The notes beneath the pieces were generated by a model, which was given only the letters and a program-made list of their open reading frames with translations, was not told the DNA's origin and did no database searches. Shown here piece after piece: positions 54,128 to 64,000 of a DNA stretch of 64,000 nt. Position 1 is the first letter of the stretch. Every line of letters starts with the position of its first letter. The translations under genes were made by a program, and so were the position numbers. This DNA comes from Varanus komodoensis (Eukaryota; Chordata; Lepidosauria; Squamata; Varanidae), in contig NW_025335985.1 in assembly GCF_004798865.1 (NCBI RefSeq), positions 5,547,167 through 5,611,166 of the forward strand, read 5' to 3'.

Positions 54128-56416
54128 ACATCAGAATTTTGCAATTCATGTGTTCATGTGACAGGTTTATTTTTGCTTAGTCCATGGTTAGCAAAAATTT
54201 CCATTTAATCCTAGATACCTTCCAACCTTCATATTAAGGATGATCTGTACTTGGTTTATTAGAAACACATGTCGTCAAGGTGCAAACTCTTTCCTCTTTA
54301 TGTAGTGATCTTTGTGCAAACTCCAAGATCACATACCTGAATATCATCACATCTTTGCTGGATTCCTATTTTGCTGAGCAGTGTAAGAAAGTCAGGTGCT
54401 ATTTGTATTATTACCCTTTGCATGTGTGGCACCTGAATATGGTGGGATTCATGAAGCAGAAGAAACAGCATCAGCTGAGTTCTGAGCACCCAGTCAAATC
54501 ACCTTTGGACCATGTATAATCTCCAGGTCCAAAGAGCAAAAAAGTGTAATTTGGATATAGGAAATAGTGCTGAGCCAAATTTCACCTGCATTTTGCCTGG
54601 GAGATGCTGCAGGCTGTGGGACTCTTTTTTCCTGACTAAACATTCCTAGATTAATCCCTTAGGGGAGTATTCCATGTTAGTTTTACATAGAATAGACTGA
54701 AATGAACAAAACTTAAGTCGATCTCATTTATTTATTGAATTAGAGCTCACTAGTCCCTTAATTTGCACATTGGTTTGGAACATGTGGACCAGACCATATC
54801 AGGTTTTGCAAAGACTGAATTCCTCTACCATCTCCACTTAGAGCCATACCTCAAAGACCTCCCCCCCACACACACACAGAGGGCGAGAGGGAGAGAGAGA
54901 GCTTGTTTCCTATCTGAGCTTTATCATCTTTCAGCTGCTCTATTACAATCTACCCTGCAATGAGCAGGATAACCAAACACATGTGGGTTTGTTGCTGCTG
55001 TTGCTGCTTTAAAAGGCATATTCTTAGACTTCGGAGTAAACTGAATCCCTGGAACAACAACATGCGAATGTTAGTCTGAATGCGTTCCAGATTGTCAAGG
55101 GACACAACAGTATCCAGGGAAAAGGAATGGTGTGCAGATTTGACAGAAATGGTAGCATATGTAAAAGTAATTTGAAAAAAGAAAGGAACTGGCAGAAACT
55201 TGTGAGCATTTTCTTAGCATTGCCTGGGGCTGATTTTCCCTATAAATTCTTCTTCTTTCAAATGTCCCTTTTCTGCCGTTTTTGATGTTGAGTATTCAGG
55301 ATATTGATTACAATGGGGCATGTGCTTAAGTTTCCCATGGAAAGCAGCTGGACGGGGAGAGCTGAACTTGATGTAACAGCAGTAGATAGAGGAGAAGCTT
55401 TTAAGGCAATTCTTAATCTGATCAGTGGGACAGAGTCCGAAGAAAATGTTTTAGTTTGTAACTTAGCATTCTAAGGTCTCTGCTGGCACGCCTCACTCTT
55501 TCTTTAGGACCAGCGTGGTGGGGAGGGAGCGAGGGGGGGAGAGTTAGTTCATGCATCCATGAAATAACACCCTGAGAGCTTCAAACTACGGAGCTGCCTG
55601 CAAAAACTGTTAAGTGCTGCGATGGCAAACTCTGAAAGGCAGGACTGTGTTGACGTGAGCCATCAGGCCTGTTCTGCCCACGGCGTGTGCATGGTGTTCT
55701 TGTTGCTCTCATCCTAAAATAGAACAGACACTTTAGTCCAGGCAAAGCAGAAAGTTTGGTATGATGCACAGGCTGTGAGATGGTGCTCACTTGTCAGTGA
55801 TTCAAGCTTGGTACGCTGCGGCAGACAGCCTGTGAGACAAGTGAGCTTTGAAACTGCATTGTCTGCCATGTGGCTTAAGGGAAAGTTGATTATAGCACTG
55901 TTCCTTCTACGTGGAGCAGAATCATCAAGAAGGATTGTGTTAAAGGGGGAAATGTACAAAGGCCCAAAGGGACAGATGCCCAGGATAGCAAATGTTTCCT
56001 TGCCAGTAGTTTTGGCTCAGGATTACGATCTGGTAATAATATCCAACATCTGTGTTCTTCTAGTAGCAGTGGCGCATTGGAGTCAAGGCTCATGGAGAAG
56101 CACTGCTTGCACTTTTTAAATTCACCGCCACCACCACCACCACTTCATCAGGGTTGCTTACTGAACTGCTGAGAGATTGAACTTCTGAGAACCCTTGCAG
56201 TAGCTTGGGGAAAGATGGAAATTCCCAACAGGAATATAGTGTCCCTTTTTGCAATGCAAAGTACTTTGCCTTGACTTGCTCTGGAATGGGCAATTAAGAC
56301 CCATTAGGTTTATCAAAGAGCTGCTCCTGGTGCAGATGAACACTTTCAGAGCTGGCTTGTTGATAGAGATCAGCAAGGCTGCCTTTTTAGTACAAATATT
56401 ACCTCCAGACAGTGAT
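54125..56416. other. Unassigned
   Basis: 2.3 kb with no recognised gene. Small items: a GAGAGG-type run near 54878-54901 and (CAC)n at 56125-56142. A 114-codon plus frame at 55775-56119 and an overlapping minus frame have no known domain. Confidence 0.4.
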
Positions 56417-56520
56417 GCAGAGGTGGGCAACCTCTACAGCCTTAAAGCCACATGCTGCTCCAGGCCTGTTTTCATGCAGCCTTCAGCCGAATTTCCCAAG
56501 CCAGTTGCTGTTCCATGTTC
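56417..56520. mobile_element. hAT-like terminal fragment
   Basis: GCAGAGGTGGGCAACCTCTAC resembles the CAGGGGTGGGCAAC-type ends of hAT elements; a reversed partner (GTTGCCTACCCCTG) lies at 57147-57160. Whether the two belong to one element is unclear. Confidence 0.35.
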
Positions 56521-56605
56521 CTGATGGCAAGCTTCCCCAACAGGGCCCTTCCCTCACCTACATTTTCCTCATCATTGTCATTGTCAGCTGCTTCTGCTCG
56601 CCCGG

Positions 56606-56660
56606 CTCCTCCTCCTCCTCCTCCTCCTCCTCCTCCTCCTCCTGCTGCTGCTCTGCTGCT
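56606..56660. repeat. (CTC)12 then CTG-rich triplet repeat
   Basis: CTC triplets at 56606-56642 followed by CTG triplets. It creates long Ser, Pro or Arg runs in shadow frames on both strands; those are not genes. Confidence 0.95.
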
Positions 56661-57656
56661 CTTCCTTCTCACCACTAGGGTTGGAGCGGACCCTGGTGGA
56701 GTGTCTATCCCTCTGGCATTTTGCAGACACCTTCCTGTGCTTGGCACAGGCTTGCAAAGCAAACTCAACTGATAGGAAGCCTGCAAACACTTGTGGAATG
56801 AAAGTTGCACACTGGAGTAACTGAGGACATACAGAGGAATGTGGGTGTGAATGATGGAGGTGCAGGCAAGCAAGCATGTTTGGACAATTTTGTTCCGCTG
56901 GTGAATTGAATCTTAAAAATAATTTGGCAAATAATAATTGAAAACATGCACCAAACCAGTCCATATTCAAGGCTACTTTCTTCTGCTAATTATTGCTTCC
57001 ATAGAACTTTTAGGATGGATGAACACAATTTCTCAGGTGGCCTCCATGCATCCCTGTTGAACATGGTTGGGCAACCTGCACCCCTCTGTTGGCATGACGG
57101 CTAGTGCGGGTGGGAATTACTGGCCCCTACATCTGGAAGAACATAAGTTGCCTACCCCTGCTATAAAAAAGACTTGCTACACTGTAAAAGAAATAGATAC
57201 ATTTTATTATAATCCAATAAATATAATACATACAGACAGTTAGAAAAGATGGATTTAGAGCTGGCAGGTTGTCAAAGAGTGGGGAATGGGGTGGGCGTTT
57301 GTTGAAAGTTTAATTGTACCCACAGTACAACATTGGGCTGTTGGCTCCAAATGAATCCAGGGAACTCTCATGTTCAGATTCCTTCTGCAAATATTTATCT
57401 CCCTGAGCTACCAGATGAATGGGCTTTTTGTCTCTCCTGTTTGTGTGTGACAAAAGACTGGATGAAAATACAGTCATAAGGCATTGCCCAAGAATGATTA
57501 ATGGCATTTATGTGTATGCATTACATGGCTTCCCTTCTTTTCCAGCAGCTTATCCTATTTGGGGACATGACGAGTGGGGAAAAATGGGGAAGGGAATGTC
57601 CGTCATTTCCAGAAGGCCAATCTGGAAAGACCTGTAAACATATAGTAAATCTGATT
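56661..57656. other. Unassigned, MITE-like end at 57064-57160
   Basis: 57064-57160 begins TTGGGCAACCTGCACCCC and ends AAGTTGCCTACCCCTG, an imperfect inverted pair typical of small hAT-like MITEs. The rest shows nothing recognisable. Confidence 0.4.
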
Positions 57657-57681
57657 ACACACACACACACACACACACACC
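57657..57681. repeat. (AC)12 microsatellite
   Basis: AC tandem of about 25 bp followed by CCCTACACC. Confidence 0.95.
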
Positions 57682-60149
57682 CCTACACCTACGTGCACAC
57701 CCCTACCAAGTACCCCTGCTATGCAAGGGGTATTTATTATTTATTCATCCTGGTGTCCAACCAATTATTGTCTGCCAAAGTTGTTCCCATCAATAATCAT
57801 ACACAGGGCATGATGAAAAGGTCAAGAATCACAAAGGAAGGGGAGTAGAGGGAAAAGGAAGAGGAGGGAAATGGGTTTTGCAAGATGGTGGCAAGCTATT
57901 AGTGGGCCTTCAAGTGCCCTCCAGACCAGGTGACCTTCTCTTGCTGATGTACTTGCTTCTCTTCTCCTTAGGCCAATGGATGGGCCAATGTGTTCTTGCC
58001 CCTTCCTTTAGAGTACCCAGCAGGGCAATGTTCAGGTGGAGCCCAGCGTTTTTTTCTGCCAGGAAGAGGCAAGTGAGCTTCCTGCAACTAATCCAGGTGT
58101 TCTGTCCTTTGATACCATTCCTGGGAAGCAAGGAGTGCAGCCCCCCGGTGTCCCTCGGTCTCCTGGCTGATGGTAGAATTGGCCATGGAGATATTTGTTT
58201 ATGTGTCTGATCCATTTTTATTCCACCCAACAGCCTGAAGGCCAACCTTCAATAGGAGCCCCTGTTCAAATGCTTGTAAGCCAGCAGGGTGCTGCTTCCT
58301 TTGACGTTGCAAGCACCACTGCTGTGGTTGGTTCCCCACCACCTCTAGCCCAAGGACCAGGCCCTTGTCTCGGAGCACAGGAAGGAGATGGGTGGCAAAG
58401 CAGTGCCGCATCAGTGACGCCACTTTTGGAACCCCGAGCAGGAAAATTTCCACTGTGGAAAAGTCCAACGCTATCCAGAGAAGCACTCTTAATTCAACAT
58501 TATTAATTCTATCATGCAACATCATATGCAAAATTATTAACCCATCTTTCAGCATAGTTTTAATGTGCCACAGGCTTTGTAATCTCTTTCCTTTTCATTA
58601 TGTTCATTCCATTGCTTGATCTTGTTGTCTTAGATTATGGGTTTGTATGTGTATAGTCATACCACATGTGCATAGTTGTATGTGTATAGTCAGGGGTACC
58701 TTTTATACCACATCTGCAGACCATATGCTACGCACTAAATTACAGTTGCACACGTGATATAATAGATATACTCAACTATGTTAGCTTCTGATTGTTAGTC
58801 TGAATGGGGAAGCTGGATGGAGAGGATGCCTCTTTAACTTGTGGTCTTGAGTTCTTCAAGGTACTGTGAGTTGGATCCTGCTTTTGCTTCCATGCATGGA
58901 AGCAGGGAAGGGAACTTTCACAGATTCTCCCTTCCTTGGCCTCCTCTTACATGAACCACAAAAATAGTTTCAAAAGGTCTGGGATTACTGAGACTGGGTG
59001 CAAGGTGCCTGCATGGGGAAAGAAGGGTAGCAGAAAATTACATTTCCCCCTTTCACCAGTGGGATTTTCTGTGGGATCATAAGTCTTCCATGAACTGAAG
59101 GAGGCCTTCCATTTGAGGACGGCTAAGTTCAGGCCCAAGGTCTTATCTGAAGCACCCTCGTTCCCTCTCTTCCCACTTCTGTGTACTTCTGTGGGTAGGC
59201 GTTCACCAGCTTATCGCTCCTCCATGAAAGAAACCAAGGCATCCTGCCAGGAGCTTCATATACTTCCCCCCCAGTAGCAAGTTATCTAGGAAAGCAGTGA
59301 GTGCTTCTGAAAAGAAATAAATATGAGTGCATTTTCTAATAAAATATTTGCAAACGATAACAATGGCCACTACCTATTCGAATACAAACATTAGCAATGA
59401 CTTGATTCAAAAAGAATGGGAGCTATCTCGTGACCTGGGACACGTTCCTGTTTTCTCTTCTGTTGGCCAGCACATTTTGAATAATCCATCTCTATCTGTC
59501 ATACTTTCCTTAGTGAATTCCTGTGTGAAGTTCACACAGTGTTGGACTCTCCACCTGAGAACACAAATTGTGAGAGCTTGTTCTTATCATTCGTCAAATG
59601 CAAATGTCAAAACAAGATCTGAATGATCAGATTTAAAGAATAAAAAAAGAAACACCTCTGGCCACCTTCCAGGGGTTGCACTCTCTCAAACCTCCAGATA
59701 AATCCTTCCAATAAACCACATGAGATTGGATCTGCTCTATTCCATCACTCTTCTGATATGTAAAAGGACAGATTGTAAAGATGTACCTTCTTCTCCAAGG
59801 AAAGAGGACTCAATTGCTCACATAAAAGTTCGGTGACTCAAGAACATTTTCCCAGGGTGCCAGAAATTCATGCCATGACCAGACTTATGCTTTGTTTTTG
59901 TGCTATTGACAGATGAACAGTACTGAGCAGAGTACAGCAGGGATGTGTTTTAACTAGGCCTCGGCCAACACCGCATTATTTCAGTCCTAAAATGGAGTTG
60001 CTAAAAGAGCCAAAACAACAACTAATATCGCTCCCAGCACCAGTTTTGAGAGGGAATTTACACATCATTTCAGGGAAAGGGACCCTTGCCAAGTCAATTA
60101 CCTTAGCCTTAAAAAAACAGCAAAACAAAAACCCAAGAACAACACCCAA

Positions 60150-60151
<2 letters not shown>
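57682..60151. other. Unassigned
   Basis: 2.5 kb. 57880-58480 is GC-richer and has 103-118-codon frames on both strands, plus a splice-acceptor-like CTTCTCTTCTCCTTAG ending at 57971, but no translation is recognisable. No transposon identified. Confidence 0.4.

Positions 60152-60181
<30 letters not shown>
60152..60181. repeat. (TC)15 microsatellite
   Basis: Uninterrupted CT/TC run of 30 bp. Confidence 0.96.
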
Positions 60182-60184
<3 letters not shown>

Positions 60185-60258
60185 CTGCCAGCCAACCCCT
60201 AAAGCCATGGCAGTGTGCACTGAGAGAGTACATTCATATACATTCTTTATAAATAAAA

Positions 60259-60314
60259 GAGGAGGAGGAGGAGGAGGAGGAGGAGGAGGAGGAGGAGGAG
60301 GAGGAGGAGGAGGA
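60259..60314. repeat. (GAG)18 microsatellite
   Basis: Purine-only GGA/GAG tandem of about 56 bp, 78 bp after the pyrimidine run at 60152. Confidence 0.97.
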
Positions 60315-61546
60315 ATGTTTTATAGGCTCTTTCTGCAAAGATTTTCAGATACCCCTCCACTCTGAACTTTTCTGAACCAGACCTTGCAATTTGCCAGCTC
60401 CCCAAACAGTGTGGAAAAACCAGAAAGGCCAGTGAGGTGGTGGGGACAGGCAGGACATTAGCCATGATTACCAAGAGTGAGCTATTCTTACATTAACATC
60501 ACTCCTTTCCTCCTCTGTGGAACTCTGGACTGTTTATTCCACCTGGTTCTTCCCATCCAGGCATTGCCCAGATTCAGACTTGGTTCGGATGGCCAAGGTT
60601 CCTGCATCAGGTGGCTTTAAACTATGGTTGGGGTGAGCAAAGCCTTCTGATTTTTTCCCTGAGCATCACCAAGAGATGTTCCATTCTTTTGCTTCCAAAG
60701 TACCTTAATGGTCACCTCCTGTTCCCCTTCTGCAAAGGTCCCCCCCCTGCTCACACACACTACCTTATCATGGGAAAGGTGATGGGGAAGTGTCCCAGTT
60801 GGTGATTGGTGTTTTCAAAGGTGCACAAAGAGCCTTCTCCCCTTCAGACACCTGGGTTGGGCGTAAAGCCCCCAAGTAGGTGCCAGGAAAAGATATTCTG
60901 GGGCTGCCAGAAACTGCACTAATTGCTTCCTCAGAGTAAGGTGGGCCTTTCGCCTTTGGGGAAGGTGTGGATGGAAGCAAGAAGAGTGTGCAAGGAGCAA
61001 CAAGGGTGAGGAGAGTACCTGTGTGTCCAGTTCTGCCAGGCGTCTTCTTCCCTTTAAGATTAATTATTCTGGATAGAAACCCCAAAGACCCCCTGGGAGC
61101 ACTTCCAGTGTCCACTTTGGACATCCAAAATGGCCCAGAACAATTTAGACCCAGTCACGAGGTCAATCATTCACCACATTTCAGACCATGTCCCAGTTCT
61201 GTTTTCTTGATCGACCAGATGTTTTGTTTAAATCAAAGACCTTATGTTCAAACAATACTTTTTTCCCAGTTTAGAATTCATCAATGAAATGCCATCTCAG
61301 AACAAGCAGTTCTACCTGCTATTCCTGCACTCGCTCGCACCTACTATAGGGAAGGCTCTTTCAAGAAGCTGCTTTGCAGTGACATGTGTGTGAATCTTCA
61401 GCCGGCACCAGCAGATGGCAAACCTCTTTGAAGATTCAAAGGCCTATGAGAAGGAAGATGTTTCATGGTCAAACTGGCTAGGAAAGGCACTCCAGCTGGC
61501 AACAGGGCAAGAACATAAAATCCATCATTCTGATTGTGCTTGGCAG

Positions 61547-61548
<2 letters not shown>
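60315..61548. other. Unassigned
   Basis: No gene or transposon recognised. Frames of 106-118 codons at 60768-61287 lie on both strands over the same DNA and show no known domain. Confidence 0.4.

Positions 61549-61638
<90 letters not shown>
61549..61638. repeat. Compound (GT)18(GA)27 microsatellite
   Basis: GT run 61549-61584 changing without interruption to GA at 61585-61638, the same arrangement and strand as at 54047. Confidence 0.97.
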
Positions 61639-61641
<3 letters not shown>

Positions 61642-63796
61642 GAAAGTATTTGCTATACTTTGGACAATGCTGAAGCAGCTGTGGATGTAGGAAAGGTAAC
61701 AATGGCAGCAGACAAAAGTGGGCATTTGTGGGTATGTGTGTTAGGGCTCTTCTGTATAGATTTTCACATAAATCTCCTGCAGTTCAGACCTGGCAATGCC
61801 TTTTTCCCACTTCTTTTCCCTTGCTTTGGTGTGTTCCCTTCTGCAGGTTTTAGTTGCCGCACTGGGAGGAAATGCCCTTGATTAGGCGATGCCCCGTTCT
61901 GAATGTGAATTGGTCCACAGCAGACCCTCTGGGGCTGGAGGACATCAGTGGCTTGGTCATCAGAAGAACTCCAGGAGGCTTGAGTCTGGCTGGTGCAGAA
62001 CAGCAACTTAGGTGCTGTTCACTTTGAAAGGCTTGCCCCAATATTTGCAAGGACCAGATGTGGGGAAGACTCCTCTGTGCCCACTTCAACTCATGCCCCG
62101 GTTTTGTGGCTTGGCCAGGTTGCTTGAGCAAAGCCCTTTTATTCAGACTGTAATCTTGTCCATCCTTTAACATTTGCTAGCAAGAATAGCCTCTGGAGGT
62201 TTTACACACTGAATGCAAAATCTCTGCAGGACAAACTAGACCCGTGAGTTCAAGGTTACAGTTCCCTGTTCCACAGGCATGTGTGTGCCTGGACACCAGG
62301 ATTCTATGGTTATTTTCCTCAGGTTGCTGAAGATTGATGGAATCCTTAGAGTGCTGAACAAGGCAAGGATGATTGCAAATGGGGAAACACAGATTTAGTC
62401 AGGGAAAGGAGACATGCCTCACCCTGACAACAAATATTACAAGATGAGAAAGTTGGGGTGCATCTGGCAGATAAAGGGAATGACATTTTCATCTGGGATT
62501 TCCAGAGGGGCCTGCAGGATTTAATCCCAGGCAGGTGTGGGGGAGGGTGATTAAATAAATGTGAGTTATTTTTTCGGTACCTTTATGGTGACTGGGAACA
62601 TCCATGCTTTGCCAGCCACGTATGTGTGGTTTGTGGGGTGGACAGGGGATCCCTTTGGAGCTGACCCATCTCACCCACTTGGAGCTGCGGAACCTGAGGA
62701 GTGGGTGACTCGGGAAGGCTTTCCTATTTACTGGAGCTGTAAATGGCTTAGCTTTGGGGTGGTGTCAGTAAACACACCTCTCTCTGGGCAGGAGATGCTC
62801 AGCCAAGTCACTTGCAGGATCCCATTAGAACTGTGCTTCCCATGCTGTCATGCCTGAGATCCTGCGGTGCTTCCAAGTCAACGTGGCCCAAGTTCAACCC
62901 TTTATCAGGTTCTCAGCTCTTTCTTTCCAGCTGCTTCCTCAACCTCAGACAATGCCGAAGCAACTGCGGATAATCAACAAGCTCCATAACTGCTAACTTC
63001 AGCAGTTAAATTATTCCACCCTCACCGCTGCAAAAACATTTGTGATTTGTGCTGCTATTGAAAATTCATTAGCACGTTGTCCTCTCTCTCCTTTTGGCTC
63101 AGTGTGTGAAAGGGTGCTTCAGAAACTGAAATGAAAACTTCTTTGTCCCGTGTCTGCCCCTCCCCCCCAACCACCACAACAGTATAAACGGTTTTGAGTT
63201 ACCATTTCTTTAATCAGGAAGGAACAGGGACTAGCAGAAAGCAAAGCCAGGATTTTTCCTCAGTGCAAATAAACCTTCCAGTCTATGGATCCAGCTTCAC
63301 TGAAGCTGTTTTTTTCAGGGGTTTAGCTGTAGTTAAACAGATTTCAGATTAGCCAACAGAGCTCTCACACCTTGAAAATGCCAATTTGGCTAAGGAAATA
63401 AACACGGAGCAGTTGGATTTGTACAGAATGTAAACTGTATAAATTAGGAAGTTGGCACTTCAAAAACATTCAGCAGAAGCAAGAGGAGAGTGGAAGATGG
63501 GTCAGTGGTGACAGTGAAGTGCTCGCTTGCGAAGCTCAGGAGCTCCATCTAGAGACAAAATGGCCTTCTTGCCTGTAAGCACTGATTATTGGATAGGCAA
63601 TTTTGAAAACCAATCAGTTGCTTTTAGTCACGTTTGCTTACCGATGCACAAATGTTTCCTTGCAGTCAGTGGATGTTCAGTTCAGTGATGTGCATTTGGA
63701 ACTGAGGAATCCCCCGTTCTGCTTTGGAAATGAATGGGGGGAGATTCAGAAGTAAAAGTGCATCTTTGCAAAGTCCACAGTGAAATTTATGACTAT
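61639..63796. other. Unassigned, partly repeat-poor
   Basis: No gene or transposon recognised. 62880-63110 is repeat-poor with homeodomain-like cores (TTAAATTATT, TTCATTAGC). 63655-63790 has AT-rich MITE-like sequence beginning GATGTGCATTTGG, interrupted by BovB. Confidence 0.4.
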
Positions 63797-64000
63797 TTGT
63801 TGTTGTTGTTAGTCACGAAGTTGTGTCTAACCCATCGTGACCCCATGGACAACATTCCTCCAAGCCTTCCTGTCCTCCATCATCCCTTGGAGTCCACTTA
63901 AGCTCATACCAACTGCCTCAGTGACTCCATCCAGCCACCTCATCTCTGCCGTCCCCTTCTTTTGCCATCTATTGTTCCCAGCATTAGGCTCTTCTCCAGG
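63797..64000 (-). mobile_element. BovB LINE 3' end, continuing past the window
   Basis: Starts with the TTGTTGTTGTTAGTC terminus and runs ACGAAGTTGTGTCTAACCC, ATCGTGACCCCATGGACAAC, CCTTCCTGTCCTCCATCATC and TTTGCCATCTATTGTTCCC, the reverse of the 3' 200 bp at 14.7-14.9 kb. The minus-strand coding region lies beyond 64000. It may reach further toward the 5' end than the 14.2 kb copy. Confidence 0.9.

Noticed and set aside
56452-56970. Overlapping frames with long Ser, Pro, Gly or Arg runs
   Set aside because: They are translations of the (CTC)n/(CTG)n microsatellite on both strands.
56417-57160. Single 744-bp hAT element spanning both CAGRGGTRGGCAAC ends
   Set aside because: The 8-bp flanks do not match and the interior has no hAT coding trace; two unrelated MITE ends are as likely.
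57878-58555. Possible exon after a CTTCTCCTTAG acceptor-like site
   Set aside because: Frames of similar length occur on both strands, no recognisable protein, and no matching donor or codon pattern was found.
61415-61881. Frames with Cys-Val and Arg-Glu repeats
   Set aside because: They are translations of the (GT)n(GA)n microsatellite.

Overview
The window reads as non-coding nuclear DNA from a squamate reptile (lizard, gecko or snake). The evidence is the repeat mix: BovB (RTE-clade) LINEs in four places, a Sauria-type SINE whose 3' end resembles BovB and finishes in CACCTT repeats, several CR1 3' ends, a 5'-truncated L1, L2-type 3' ends with four-base tails, and many tRNA-headed CORE/MIR-like SINEs. 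No host exon, tRNA, rRNA or other functional RNA gene could be supported. Every open frame with a recognisable product belongs to a transposon. The stretch is therefore intergenic or intronic. The species cannot be fixed from the sequence alone.

Layout: 1-2900 holds a CR1 remnant joined to a long BovB piece (endonuclease and start of reverse transcriptase, minus strand). 4862-5160 is another CR1. 6560-6905 is a second RTE-type LINE tail. 7028-7770 is a nest: a minus-strand CR1 carrying an L1 3' end and a plus-strand CR1 piece. 8.8-13 kb has three CORE-SINEs and an AT-rich fold-back. 14248-14910 is a BovB 3' end with probable target-site duplications. 14.9-19.2 kb is mostly unassigned. 19.2-27.4 kb is crowded with CORE-SINEs, a CR1, hAT-like MITEs, a tRNA-headed SINE and L2-type debris, and contains a cluster of CACCTG E-boxes. 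28.8 kb has the Sauria SINE. 32363-33314 is an L2 LINE sitting inside a CORE-SINE. 36882-37931 is a 1,050-bp Tigger/pogo-type DNA transposon with TA flanks, GC-rich hairpins and the end of a transposase gene. 39.9 kb has a short BovB end. 42.6 kb has a tiny telomere-like repeat. 43.3-45.8 kb has MITEs, a SINE tail and (AG)n. 45.9-47.6 kb looks like constrained non-coding DNA. 48382-49160 is a young-looking L1 insertion with a perfect 18-bp target-site duplication. 53.8-61.6 kb is rich in simple repeats. The window ends inside one more BovB 3' end.

The components do not form a pathway. They form a layered insertion history. LINE machinery (BovB, L1, CR1, L2) explains the mobilised SINEs and truncated copies, and nested insertions give relative ages: CORE-SINE older than L2 at 32-33 kb, and minus-strand CR1 older than the L1 tail and plus-strand CR1 at 7 kb. 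No retrovirus-like, LTR or Polinton element was recognised. The most useful leads are the Tigger element with its duplicated hairpins and PCNA-box-like transposase tail, the perfect-TSD L1, the nested insertions, the E-box cluster and the candidate conserved blocks at 46-47.5 kb.
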